A stretch of DNA of 64,000 bases from Parietaria judaica (GCA_954871525.1 OX940861.1:12694842-12758841), one strand, 5' to 3'. Positions 12,184-24,356 are shown, numbered from the stretch's first letter. The notes: a model not told the origin generated them from the letters alone. Numbers and translations are program-made.

Positions 12184-13331
12184 TGTTAATGCTCGAAAAT
12201 GGATCAACACTAATGCGTCCCAAATCGTGGTTTTGGGCCGGGCCCAATGCTCGCTTGATGATTGGATCGGGCTGATTCTTCGTGGCTGAGGCTGAGTCGT
12301 TGCCCCAGGCAAGGCAACTGAGTCGGCGATGTCTTCGTGGCGATGCGACTTGTCGTTTTATGGAAGTGAGTTCCTGTAAAATGAACAAACGATGCCGGAC
12401 CTCACAAGATGAAGGCTGCCTACGTACCCAAATGAGATCAGGGCATCACGTAGCTCAGGGTTAGTGGGTGTTCAAATAGGGTGAGACGTCTGATTGTATG
12501 TCTATGGTGGGTCGGAGGTGTTTTCCGGTACATTCCCCTTTGTTTCCTTTTCCGAGAACGCCCTCCGGATTTGGAGAGAAACGAGAAAAACGTCGCTCCC
12601 GAGCTAAGCTCACCGAAGTTCATTAGTCTCAGACCTCGTCTGTGTTAAGGAAAGATTTCACTCCTCGAGCTGGGCTCATCAGAGTATATCGATCCCGAAC
12701 TTTCATCCTTAGGAGAGAGAATGAAACGTGAGGCAAAGAGGGGGACTTTGTTGCTCGTTTTGCTTCTCCACATTAGTCGGGCGATATTATGTCGGTAAAG
12801 GTGAGAGGAACGGTAAACAGAATTTTTCTGGAGTTGAGAGAATGTGTTTTGAAGTGGAGAGGAGTGGAGGTATTTATAGGCAAGGAAAAATGAATTTGGT
12901 GGGTGAAGAGAGGCTTTTGGTGCGCTGTGGGCACGTTTTGGCGCACATAGAGCACTTGCCCTTGCCCTGGTGGGCCACCTGTGGGGCGCATAGGGCATTT
13001 GCCCCCTGCCCAGCGGGCCTCCTCGTGGTGTGCTGGTGCAAGTTGCCCCCTGCGCAGCGGGCCTCCTCGTGGGGCGCTGGTGCGACCCCTGTGGGGCGCC
13101 CGTGGGGGGCGCGTGGGCAACGTGCTCGCGCCTCCCGAGGCCTTGCCGTGCCAATTTTTTACCCGGACTCGATTATAATGTTTTCATAAACATTTCTCGG
13201 GTCGGGGCCCATTGACTTTCCAGAGTCAGGTTTGACTTTATTCTGTTGACTTTTTCTATTGACCTTCTCGAGTTGGGTTTGACTTTTTGATTGGGCTGTT
13301 ATTTTTTGAGGCCGTAAAAATACCCGTAACA
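12184..13331 (-). mobile_element. Solo LTR with GC-rich core (1.15 kb)
   Basis: Runs from TGTTAATGCTCG to TACCCGTAACA, with inverted TGTTA/TAACA ends and a perfect 5-bp duplication GTAGC (12179-12183 and 13332-13336). The right half is markedly GC-rich with a 43-bp direct repeat. The overlapping ORFs here on both strands are by-products of that composition, not genes. Minus orientation is inferred from TGTTACGG being the more typical 5' LTR end. A gypsy origin is possible but not shown. Confidence 0.85.
13001..13086. repeat. 43-bp GC-rich direct repeat inside the LTR
   Basis: Units start at 13001 and 13044, each beginning GCCCCCTGC(C/G)CAGCGGGCC and continuing TCCTCGTGG-G-GCTGGTGC. Confidence 0.75.
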
Positions 13332-13336
13332 GTAGC

Positions 13337-14790
13337 CATTAGATTATAACCGTCTTTCCTTGAGTGGTAAATTATGTAATTAACTTCACTAAACGATCAA
13401 AGTTTGAGAAATAGTAATATGATATTTCCCCTAAAATTAAAACAAGTAGCCTATTATTTAGATTATCATTTTAAAATATGAAAACGCATAGTATCAAAGT
13501 CTGTTCATGACCAATCATCATAAACATATGTTTTGTTAAAAATAACAAAACCATAATATAGGAAGAAAAAAAAAGAAGAAGATTAGATACGAACTTTGTA
13601 CTCTAAAAATTATTGATCCGTATCAAACGGGTCATAAGGCTTTCCTTATAATGCACTAATTTATTACATTTATATATTTATGATTTATCTACTAGTGGAT
13701 CGATGTGTGTATATATATATATAATTTGTTTTTATTTGCTTGTATTTCTACATCTTTATATCTGAAAACCCCGACAAGAAGTTGTCACAATTATTTGAAT
13801 GCTTTTCGAGACAAATCAAGTGAGTTTCTGAGCTCTGGCAGTTCCTTCCCACGCCTTCCATGATCAGATCCACACTTTGCTCTGAACAAATTATTTACAG
13901 ATAAATAATAAATTTATTATTATTTTTATGAAGTGTTTGGTCTGAAACTGAAAGCAATGCATGCAAACACAGAGACAAAGTAGTTTGCACCCAACACAAT
14001 GGAGCTTTTTGCTTGAGCTAGCCGTTCGATAAGTTAACGAGGGACATGCTTCAAAAGAAAGTAAAAACAGTGAGCTTTTCAAGCACATTAAATATTGTAG
14101 AAAGAGACTTGGTTCATCAGCAACAACTTGTTTTGTTCGTTTACTTTATTCGATCGAGTCAAGATTAAGACATGTATATACTAAATGTATTATCCACTTA
14201 AATATTGCCGCAAGTTTTTAAATATCCAACTAGCCATACACAAGTGGATCGTCATGTGTTGCTTAAACCTGTAAGTAAACACAGGGAGAAATGTGGTGTT
14301 CCGGATACCACATTTCCAAAAAATAATAATAATAATAATAATCTGAAATTAGATTTTCTAGTTCCGAATTTGAAACCGGAACTGGGTATCCGTTTTTTTT
14401 TTTTTTAATCGATCAATCAAGGTTGTCAGATTAAAAGTACTAACGCTTCGGATTGGACAAAAGAAAAAGAGAACCCGGATTAAAAAAAAAAAAAAAAGAA
14501 CAAAAAATTTATAGTTTCGAATTTTTTAGATTTTACCCGGAAATCCAAATTTCCGTGTACTGTATTTATAGGTTTAGTGTTGCTCTTATCGAATGTCGAA
14601 TTTATCGTTATCGAGTATATTGATGATAGATTTTAAATGGTAAAAACTGGTTTGTCACAAGATTCGGTTACGTAATTATATGTGCATGTGTTAGTTGTAT
14701 TCGATTTTTACAATAATAAAAAAATAGCGATCGGTAGAGTCAATCTAAGATTTGGACGTTTGATCATTAATTGATTTATTATCGCTGTAT
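13337..14790. other. AT-rich intergenic sequence, no gene
   Basis: Short TA runs near 13710, (AAT)n at about 14322-14342 and A/T homopolymers. A short perfect hairpin sits at 14288-14316. No coding frame of note. Confidence 0.5.
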
Positions 14791-14829
14791 AAGAATAGGT
14801 GACACTATTGGCCAAATTTACATATGTAA

Positions 14830-14915
14830 AAAGGACACTCATTTGAGTCCCATGTGGTTTGAACCCGTGACTTCTTAAATAAAGGTGTAGTCAAGTTACC
14901 ACTAGGCCAAGCTTA
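14830..14915 (-). mobile_element. tRNA-derived SINE remnant
   Basis: On the minus strand a pol III A-box-like TGGCCTAGTGG (14899-14909) is followed 33 bp downstream by a B-box-like GGTTCAAACC (14856-14865), the order and spacing of a tRNA-derived promoter. It cannot be folded as a functional tRNA by eye, so a SINE head or tRNA relic is the likelier reading. No poly-A tail or duplication was located. Confidence 0.5.
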
Positions 14916-15159
14916 CTTGGTTGATATTCTGTTTTACTTTAAAACAAAATAGTATCAAAAGTGTGCAAAAAATGTGAATAGTAAAAATATAGAAAAAAAA
15001 ATATGAGTCCGTATGACGGGTAGTCGTGTACAATTTTCGTATTAAAAGTAAAAGAAATCGAGCTTAGGTATTAAAAGTAAAACTTTCGTCTTTGTTGGAT
15101 GTTTTAACCGTAAGTATCTGATTTGAGTGTTCGTCTCTATGAATTATATCATCCGAAGG

Positions 15160-15339
15160 CAGGGCCAGCCTTGAGTTTGTCGTATTTAGTTGGGGCTCTA
15201 GGCTAAGTAGATTTTTTGGGGGCACTTATAGTATTTAAAAATTAAATTTTTATATTTAATTAAATATATAATAATATAACCAATAAAATTGGAACTCTTA
15301 AAATTTGGGAACTCCATACGCCCGCCTTGCTCGCTTCTG
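15160..15339. mobile_element. Small hAT MITE, CAGGGCCGGCC type
   Basis: Starts CAGGGCCAGCCTTGAG, a form of the widespread plant CAGGGCCGGCCCTG terminus, and ends CTCGCTTCTG. The flanking 8-mers TCCGAAGG (15152-15159) and TCAGAAGG (15340-15347) match at seven of eight positions. Related termini occur at 38246 and 46093. It is non-coding. Confidence 0.6.
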
Positions 15340-15347
15340 TCAGAAGG

Positions 15348-16119
15348 TATAAAGTTTGGGTTTGAGTCCAGCCATTATTTGGTTATTAATAATAAATATA
15401 TGTATATATATTAGAGAATAAATTTGTGTATGGCTAATGAAATGGGTGCAAAATAATGTGTGAGAGTTGTCGTTTTGTCAAATCCAAAAGACAGAGGAGC
15501 GTGGATAAGGGAAAGTGTATATCCATCCAAATTAATCGCTATATTCAAATATTTCCTTCTTAGATTATTCCGATCTCATTTCTTGAACTCTTCTCCTTCA
15601 CAAACAAATACATTCCCCAAATTAATTCCACAAAATCTACAAGTATTTATATTATTATGTTGAATTATTAAATACGGCTCCAGGAAAATAAACACGATAC
15701 CAATGGTTAAAATAATCTATATATTATAAAAGGAGGAACTCACAAGTGACATGGCATGATATGATTAAAGCATTGAGAAAATGAGAAACTAGAAAAAGAG
15801 TTAACAATTTGGTATAATAACAACAAAGTATTAGGAATTCTAATTTTTATAGAGTTTTCATTTATTTTTATTCACTTTTTTAATTTGTTTGTCATTAAAG
15901 CTGATGCAACTTAATGACCAAGTGTGACATTGAATTTATATGTTTTTGTGACTTAAAAAATCATTATTATATTATCATGTATTAACTATGCAAACAATAC
16001 GTTTTGTACCATACTATTATTGCACATTGAGATAATTGACAAAGAAAACATAAATGTCGTATAAATACAAATCTATTGTAATATAAAAAGTCACTATTTT
16101 TTATAATTGTCCACACTCT

Positions 16120-16183
<64 letters not shown>

Positions 16184-16250
16184 CATATATTCATAGATTG
16201 CTACTGAAATATTAGCTTAAAAAAAAAGATTGCTACCGAAGGCATTTTTC
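15348..16250. other. AT-rich intergenic sequence, no gene
   Basis: Contains the (TA)n/(GA)n microsatellite at 16122-16183. ORFs here are short and composition-driven. Confidence 0.5.
16122..16183. repeat. (TA)n followed by (GA)n microsatellite
   Basis: About 21 TA units running directly into about 10 GA units. Confidence 0.9.
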
Positions 16251-16319
16251 ACTCTGTCTTTATAATTGTTTAATGTTGATATGATCGGCAATTCATTTTT
16301 TCGATGCCGACTTTTGGAT

Positions 16320-16835
16320 CTACAGGGCTATCATTGCGATTCTTTTTTCGGTAATTGGTGAATGGTGAGTGTTTGATATATTCTATTATGCTAATTATTA
16401 TTATTTTTTCTCATTTTTTCAGTGAATTTTTGGTGAGAGGTTCTTCTTTTTTGTGGCGATTTTCTAATCTACAGTTCGTGAGATTTACGCCTTTTGATTT
16501 TAGATTTCTTTTTCAATGGCGGTTTTCCGGTCTACCACTGATGATTTTTAATATTTTTATTGTGCTATTTTTTTCTCATCTTTTTTTTATATATATTTTG
16601 TTTTATCAATGATTTTTTGATGCGTTTCCTTTTTTTGGGTGGCGGCTTTTCGGTCTAAAATTAGTGAGTTTTGATATCTTCTATTCTACTAACTTTTTTT
16701 TACATGGGCTATGATCAACGGTTCGTTTTTATGGTGACGGTTCTCCGGTCTATAATTGGCGAGTGTTTAATATCTTCTATTATGCTAATTGATTTTTACT
16801 CATTTTTTTTTTCAGTGGCTTTTTTGCTGAAAAAT
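16320..16835. repeat. Degenerate minisatellite, roughly 100-140 bp unit
   Basis: A recurring phrase of the form GGCGGTTTTCCGGTCTA, then GTGAGTGTTTGATATCTTCTATTATGCTAA, then TTTTTCTCATTTTTTCAGTG appears at least four times with variable spacing. T-rich linkers separate the units. No transposon ends were recognised. Confidence 0.55.
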
Positions 16836-17052
16836 TCCTCGTAATAGATAAATAGATAATTACGATTAAATTATACTTTTTTCAATCCCGAATCAAGACT
16901 ATGCTAATTAAATACTCGATAATATGATAAATTTTAGTAGTTCTTATATTATTAAAAGAGATAATACATGCAAAAGTATCTTGAAGTATTTTAAAGTTAA
17001 CGACATATTTTAAATCTTATTTTTTAGAGGTAAAAATATCAAAATATTAAAA

Positions 17053-18277
17053 GGGTAAACTGCTGCTAATGTACCCAATGTTTGATTGGATGCGGATTAT
17101 GTACCCAATGTTTATTTTCGACGACTAATGTACCCAAACTTGATTCCGTCAGATTTTTTCGTGTTTTCCGTCACTTGACCGTCAGCAAGCTCTATATGTA
17201 CACTTTTTGTATTTTTGACATAACTCACTCATTTTTTGTCCAAATTTTACGCACGACCTACGGTTGGAAAGATAAGAGATAGATCTACAACTTTTATGTT
17301 TTAAATTTTGTAAAAAAAAGTAATAAAAAAATATTAAATTTCAATTACAACTTAAAACTGGACATTAGTTTAATGCAAAATATTTGTTTCGAGCAAATTT
17401 TAATAAACTTTTATGATGAAACGTAAAACTATTTTATGATGACTTTTATGACTTTTACTATTTTAATATAATTTAATGACTTTTATGATGAAACGTATGT
17501 TTGGAATCACGTCTCGGATTCCGTGTAAATTATCACGAATTATACCTCCGAACAGTCCGGGTAACATTTAAAAAATTATTTTAAAGCGGAAAAACTTGTT
17601 ATCCGTACAACGGTCCGGATATCGGATAATAACCACATAACAAGATCTGATAAATATTATGTAATTTAATATTCATAAATCATTATTAATAATCTAGTCA
17701 TAATATTAAATAAATAGAAAGCAGTAAATGGTTGCATTTATTAACCCAATGCATAAGGTCGTACCTCTAATGACGACTTCCGGTTGTGCGTTCTGAATCA
17801 GGCAGGGCTCCGCCGGTGCTGAGGGAAACTCCCGTGATCTTCCGGGATATTCTCCTGTAATCCTCGTACCGCAGCGTGGGCTTCGCCGGCAGGACTCCGT
17901 CGCAAAATTTTAACTGATGGTTCTTTTTAAGCTTCCGGAGAAATAGTCTCCTAAGCCGAACCAGAAAAGAGAGATCAGAGAGAAAATTCGCAGACCCTGA
18001 AGGAGAGGGAGAGTTCGAATTTTTCTCTGGGGAAATGTGTGAAAAATGTGTAGAATGAGCCTCCTATTTATAGGCTCAAACCGTAACCGAATTGGAGAAA
18101 TTCCCTCCCTAATTTTCGAATTTCATATATTAAATATAATTAATTATCTCAATCCAATGGTCCAGATTTAATCTCATCTAAATCCGATGGATATAATTAA
18201 TTAGGGATTTAATTAAATAAGACAGATTTGGATAAAATCAAAAATCCAATCCTATCTTCTTATCTTTATAAATTCGA

Positions 18278-18309
<32 letters not shown>

Positions 18310-20864
18310 AATTCGAATTATCATTATCTAGATCCAACGGTTGAGATAAATCTTTAAACCGATATAATGGATCAAATTAGTTTAGGATAAAATCAAATAT
18401 TAAAGATTTAATAAAAAACAATTTCGATTTTATCCTTAAACCATAATTCGAAAAATATATAAATATATATAATTAATTTATTTTCAATCCGACGGTAAAG
18501 ATTAAATCTTAGACCGATCTAACGGATATAATTAATTAACCAAATTCAAAAAATGAAACTTGGTCACCAAGTTATTAAATTCGAATTTATCAATATCCTA
18601 ATCCAACGGATGATATTAAATCATAACCGATCCAATGGATTAAATTGATTTTAGGGATTTGCTAAAATACCAAAACATTTGGTACTTATGCCGCAAATAT
18701 GGAAAGAACAAATCATACCATTCGAATTTAGCTAGGGTTTCATATCATGAAACCCTAATTCGAATTTACACATATAAATATATATAAATATATATTTTTA
18801 TTTATTAATATAAATCTATTAATTATTAATTAATTATTAATAAGATATTAATAATTAAATTATATTAATATTTCCCGATCTCAATATCACACATTAAAAT
18901 GTCATGGTGCCACACCATCATTTAAATTCGTGACATGTGATTTAATTTCAAAGTTTATCGAACCGATCACAAACTTAGAAAATCCATAAATCACTAACCG
19001 TAAGTCGAAATGACTTGGTTCAAAAAGCAAAGTTACTTAGAATTTAATTTCCAACAACACGGTGCTGATAGAAAATGTAAATTCTAACTTTCTTTTATCA
19101 GTTAATTTCGTGTACCAAAATATGGTACTTTTGCCACGCTAACGATAAAACTATCTGACTTCTGCCACAGACCTTTCAGTTTTATAAGTCAAGCCAAATT
19201 ATTAAACATTATCCAGAATGTATTTTAATCACGTACGTATCATCCATTACGGAGCTATCCTGGGGACCATGGACCCGTATCACTTAAGCTCTAACGAACT
19301 GCTAGTTGTTCGTCAAGCCTCGAAGTGATTCCACTATAGACTCGAGGCTGCACTCTTTAGTGATACGGTATATATTATTCCCTTTATAATAGCAGGGTGT
19401 CCATTAATACAATCAAATTCAGGTTATTGATCTTTCACTTGATGATCCACACACGAGCAGGCAGTTTCTACCGTTACGCCCCTCATTGCATTTTCATCCT
19501 TGACTCAGTCAGTAATATTATGAGTAATCCACTTATGGTTTCGATTCATAAGTTGCGCACGGGTACCTCTCACTTCTCACCACCGACAATCAAGGGAATC
19601 ATCATCACTCTGAAGAGAGCTGTGTGATGCCCATGTCTATGACCAAGCTACCCTTACTGCTGACTATCATGTTCCCAAAATAATAGTGTTGGGAACAACG
19701 GTAATATATTGTGTTCTTTAACGGTTAAATAAAAGAACAATCAAGCCAGCAGCTCAGACTCAAGATCACTCAGGACTTAGATCGAATATTCATTTGATCA
19801 TCTACTAGTGACTCAACTCCAAGTTATCAGTGACGGTCTTATATGATAACTTCCGGAGTTTAAGTCAGGTCCAGTCCAGTATGAAGACACTTCATACTTA
19901 ATGCACTTCTAGTGAGTGTGACACACACAAAATCAAGAATAGGATTGTCACTTAGTCACATTAATGACCTTGTACGATTAATGGGCTCCCACCCAGTTAA
20001 TCAGGTCACGGACATTTTAAGTTCATTTATTATGATTATTAATTCTTCTTCACATTGACTCTGTTGTGATAATAATTCATAATTGCATCCTTTATGAACT
20101 AAGGATTAAACATTCTATTTTACTCTACCAGAAACTATAATAAGATTATCATAATAAGTATCATCTTTATTCAACGACTTGTCATAATCTTTTACAAATG
20201 GATAAAATATCTTGTTTAAGGACACATATGTCCAACAACGTAAAACTACAAAGTTGTAGATAAATATTTTATCTTTTAAAAGGTAGTTTATGTATAAATT
20301 TTGGACAAAAAATGAGTGAGTTATGCCAAAAATATGAAAGATGTGATGTTGAAAAATCTTTCGTATTTTTCGCATAACTTATTAATTTTTTGTCCAAAAT
20401 TTATAAATAAACTACCGTTGGAAAGATAAAATATTTATCTACAACGTTTTAGTTTTACGTTTTTTTCTTCAGAAAGAGTCATTAAGTATATTAAAATTTG
20501 CTCGAAATAAATATTTTGCATTGCACTAATGTCTAGTTTTACGTCGTAATTGAGATTTCGTATTTTTTTGAACTTTTTTTAACAAAACTTTTTTTAACAG
20601 AACTTAAAACACCAAAGTTGTAGATATATCTCTTATCTTTCCAACCGTAGGTCATGCATAAAATATGGACAAAAAATGAGTGAGTTACGCCAAAAATACG
20701 AAAAGTGTACAAATAGAGGATGAATCACTTGTTGACGGTCAAGTGACGAAGAATACGAAAAAATCTTAATGAATCAAGTTTGGGTACATTAGCCGTCGAA
20801 AATAAACATTGTGTACATAATCCGCAGCCGATCAAACATTGAGTACATTAGCCGCAATTTACCC
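17053..20864. mobile_element. Inner Mutator-like TIR element F, nested in the outer element
   Basis: Left end GGGTAAACTGCTGCTAATGT, right end the complement of GGGTAAATTGCGGCTAATGT. A perfect 9-bp duplication ATATTAAAA flanks it (17044-17052 and 20865-20873). The arms match over several hundred bases and repeat GTACCCAA-type words. Without the LTR inside it the element is about 1.07 kb and non-coding. Its design, with GCGGCTAATGTACCC-type repeats, parallels the GCGGCAAAAATACCC family elsewhere in the window. Confidence 0.88.
17498..20237 (-). mobile_element. Large solo LTR (2.74 kb) nested in element F
   Basis: Runs from TGTTTGGAATCACG to CATATGTCCAACA, with a perfect 5-bp duplication ACGTA (17493-17497 and 20238-20242). 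The joined empty site would read AAACGTAAAACTA, which is present intact nearby at about 17427, supporting the exact boundaries. The LTR shares blocks with the LTR at 41582-43866, such as ATCAGTGACGGTCTTA and CCAGTATG-AGACACT, so it is the same copia-type family on the minus strand. No internal protein domain remains. Confidence 0.87.
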
Positions 20865-20989
20865 ATATTAAAAATTGTTTATGCCGTTAGTACCAAACCG
20901 TTAAATTCTACAAAATAACAATATTTATTGCGGTATAAGTTCTTAAGTTATTATTAACAACATAAATACTTAAGCTATTACCATGTACT

Positions 20990-22690
20990 AGCGACCGGGA
21001 TTAAATCCCTTTAGGCCAACATTACAATCCAATGTGGACATTCACAAGTTCACATGTCACAGATCGAGTTTGATAAGCGTTTCTAGCTAGAAGATTGGCT
21101 ACTTCGTTACAAGAACGGGGTGCCTAAAGATACATCCCCGGAGCTCCGACGACTTGAGCTACGACTCCGATGCTTGAGAGGATCGGTCCTTGAAGGCCGT
21201 TGTGACAACCCCCACTAAGACAATTGGTTTCAACTTTCGCTATGCGCCATCCCCGGTCTTGGGCGAACTGAAGCCCGAAAAGGATGGCATGACACTCCGC
21301 CGTAAGCGCCGAGTCCACGTCTTCTAAAGTCGAAGTTGCTTCCTTGATAAGCACACCACAATGGTCTCTAACGACCCCGCTTACCGCTGTCCTTCTAGTC
21401 TCCTTGTCCCACGCGGCGTCCACGTTGAGCTTGAGCCCGCCGTTCACCGCACCTACCCATGTCTTCCGGCTTGACGATTCAACCACCGTGGCCGACTCTA
21501 AGGAGCGAATGCTTGCTTTGAAGCTCGCAAGCCAACTCGCAACCTCTTCCACCATGCAATTGGTCTTTTAGTGCGATGGTAAAAAATTTGAGTGTTTCGT
21601 TCGGTCCATACTACCCAAAGAAGTCCACAAAAGAGCTCCAAGTCCCCCGTCGAGAGTGTATTATATGCCCGCAAGCATAGCTCTCCAAAAAGGACCTCCC
21701 CCGTCTTTTTGACCCACCTATGCAAAGATGAATACTCTCACAATGCTTGGGCCCACTTGCATCCCCATAGAGCGTGGAGAGCATCTTCCGGCAAAGCCCC
21801 ACAAAAAATGAGGGTAGGCAATCCACTCCCCATCCTCGTAACGCTCCATACGTTGGAAGGGCCTCGAACCACACCCGTCACACTAAGTGTTTGACTTTAG
21901 GGGGCATTTGTAGACCCCAAAGTTTCTTCTACCACCTTGGTTCTCCATCCCCCGACCCCGACGGCCCCCTTACCTCCAACCTTGCAAGCCGGTAGCCCGA
22001 CCGTACTGAATAGTTTTCATCCTCTTCGAAATGCCAAACCAAGCGGTCTTTGTGGTCCTCATCTCCCAATGGGATCTTTAAGATTGTTCCGACATTGTAG
22101 GGTGACATCAAGTTCGTGACAAGCTCCCAGTTCCACCGCTTACCGGTAAAAAGATCGGCCACCCTCCATGGGTATCCGTCCTCGGGCTTCTCCGATAACA
22201 CGGCAAACCCTCCCACTCTCGAAAGCCAAGGTTGTGAGAAAGCTCTAATATTTCCTTCTCCGATTTTCTATCTAAGTCCTTGACGGACCAAATCACACCC
22301 CCAACAAATGCTTTTGCAATAGAAGGAGAAGTGAGGCTTATTTTCAAGGTCGAGCACCGAGGAGTTTGGAAAGTATTTCGCCTTGAGTACATGGGTCATC
22401 AAGCACTCCGGGTTTTGGATTATTCTCCTCGTAAGGTACCCCACAAGGGCTTGGTTAAAATCACCAAGGTCTTTAAAACCAAGACCCCCCTCCGCCTTGG
22501 GCTTGGCAATGAAATCCCACCGCTTCCAATGAATCTTCCTCTTATCCTTTGTACCTCCTCACCAAAACCGAGCAATGTGCCTATGGAGATCATTGATGTT
22601 TTTGGAGGGGAGTCTAAAGAGGCTCATGGTGTAGGTGGGGATCGCTTGTACCACCGCTTTGACTTGGACTTCCATACATACGGTATTATC
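20990..22690 (-). pseudogene. LINE (non-LTR retrotransposon) remnant: RT tail, zinc-binding region and RNase H
   Basis: On the minus strand, frames broken by stops and shifts read in order as: a reverse-transcriptase C-terminal region with HIARFWWGG and GGLGFKDL-type phrases (about 22690-22400); a zf-RVT-like part with DRLVWHFEEDENYSVRSGYR (about 22216-21930); and an RNase H-like part with LNVDAAW and ALTAECHAILFGLQ (about 21450-21250). This order is that of plant LINE ORF2. The N-terminal endonuclease and most of the RT are absent, so it is non-functional. It sits wholly between the arms of the outer TIR element. Plus-strand ORFs across it are antisense shadows. Confidence 0.8.
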
Positions 22691-22998
22691 ATTTATGTTA
22701 TTTTTGTAATTTTATCCACCGATTCTACATATATGTAAATACCTTACATATATAATAATAACTTAAATACTTATGTCGATAATAAATGATAATAACTTAA
22801 GCACTTACGTTGTCACTAATAACTTATGTTCTTATGCCTCAATAAATATTGATATTTTGTGAAAGTCGACGGTTTGATACTAATGACATAAACAATTTTT
22901 AATAATTTGATACTTTTGCCTCTAAAAATTAAGATTAAGAATATGTCTTGAATTTTGAAGTACTTTGGTACTTTGACGTATATTTTCCCTTATTAATA

Positions 22999-23430
22999 TA
23001 AAGATTTCATAGTAATTGCCACTTTGCCACCTATATCTCTTGAATTTTAATTTTGTTTAACAATATGTCTCTTTTACTTTGAAAAAACAGCACATTTCTA
23101 ATTAAGTATTTAATAAATAAATAATAACTTGTGCTTCATACATGATTAATACAAATGTGATTTGATAAATTAATGACTGTACAAGGTAAATACAGAAAAA
23201 ATAAAATAAAAATACGAGAGTACCACGAAACGTTCACTCTCAAGTTATAAAAGAACTTGAAAAATGACAATCCTGTAAAATTAAAAAATAATTAGATCAA
23301 TAAAAAAATATTTCAAATAAATCATATATCATTAGCTTAAATGTGTACGTGTGTCTAGATCAAGTGGATTTGGATAAACTCACTAAAACGACATGAAATC
23401 ATTGAAGTGTCATTGAATAATTAGTATTCG
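22999..23430. other. AT-rich intergenic sequence, no gene
   Basis: No recognisable coding or element ends between the outer TIR element and the reverse hAT-like copy. Confidence 0.4.
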
Positions 23431-23436
23431 TTGAAA

Positions 23437-24356
23437 GTGCTTGTTGAACCTCTTAATCTTAATAGGTAAGATTTAGCATCATTAAGTGTATTTGTTTTTT
23501 TCTTATTAAAAATCTTAATGAGTTTGAATAGTCACTTTTTTCGGTCAGATCTATACTCAAGTCTTATCCATTAAAGCTACAATTTGACATATCACATTCA
23601 TTTTTCTCTTCATATTTTCTCTCCAAGTTTAGTTTCCTCTCCCCTCCTTAAAACTTTAAAACTCCATAACTCTTAAACCGAGCATCAGATTGACTTATAT
23701 GATATATTGTTGGAAAGCTTACGACGAGATGAATCCAATGATAGGTGAGAAGATATAATTTTGATGCTTTAAAAAAAACTTAATTTCTAATATTCATAGA
23801 AAATATATTAAAATAAAATATTATTAAGAATGTGAAATTAAAAGTTATTAAATATATCAATTAGTTTATATATAAACATTATATATTTTTTACGTTTTTA
23901 TTTACATATTTACAAATTTATTAAATAAGTAATTAAATAATCATTAAAATGAATTTAAATTCAATTAATTATCATAAATAATTTTATAGATGATATAACT
24001 TTTTATAGTGTGCAATTTTTCAATAAAGTATTTCATATTTATAATATTTATATGTTATTATAAGTTATTACTATTATAAAATATTTTCAATTAATATTTA
24101 AAGAAGAATATAATCTTTTGATTTTATTAAATAAAATTATTTTAAATTTAGATTTATATTGTTATTAAAAATAATTAGTATATATTATTAGGTGTATAGT
24201 AAAATTTAATTGCGAAAGAAAAATGTATTCAGATCTGCATTCAAATCTTAAAAAAAAAAACACTTAATTTTTATTCATTCAAATTCAGATGTCACTTCTT
24301 ATCATTAAGATCTACATTCAGATTCATACGTCTTAATCATAATGTAAACAAACACA
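23437..24356 (-). mobile_element. hAT-like non-autonomous element, copy 2 (reverse)
   Basis: The reverse complement of this stretch aligns by eye with 84-1217, including a start of the form GGGTGTGTTTGTTTACATTA, the TTAAGACGTATGAATCTGAA subterminal block, and the AAACTCCATAACTCTTAAAC block near 23660. The left boundary is approximate. No clean target duplication was found. It is non-coding. Confidence 0.6.

Larger units (their letters stand above)
16958..22989. mobile_element. Outer TIR element of a three-deep nest, carrying a LINE remnant
   Basis: The left arm is 16958-17052 and resumes at 20874-20980; the right arm is about 22745-22989 inverted. Shared sequence includes TATTCTTAATCTTA-type and TTTAGAGGCAAAAGTATC-type words, then AAAATTGTTTATG-CGTTAGTA and ATTTATTG-GG-ATAAG. 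Flanking 9-mers TTATTAAAA (16949-16957) and TTATTAATA (22990-22998) match at eight of nine positions, as expected of a Mutator-type duplication. Removing the inserted inner element leaves about 2.2 kb, whose centre is the LINE remnant at 20990-22690. The element at 28095 has similar ends. Confidence 0.7.

Noticed and set aside
12645..13215. Overlapping ORFs of 60-170 residues on both strands
   Set aside because: They lie inside a solo LTR with GC-rich repeats, have no domain, and arise from lack of stop codons in GC-rich sequence.
14830..14915. A functional tRNA gene on the minus strand
   Set aside because: A- and B-box-like words are present but I could not form a full cloverleaf with acceptor stem, so it is listed as a SINE-type remnant.
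21344..22738. Plus-strand ORFs across the LINE region
   Set aside because: The minus strand shows RT, zf-RVT and RNase H phrases in the right order; the plus frames are shadows.
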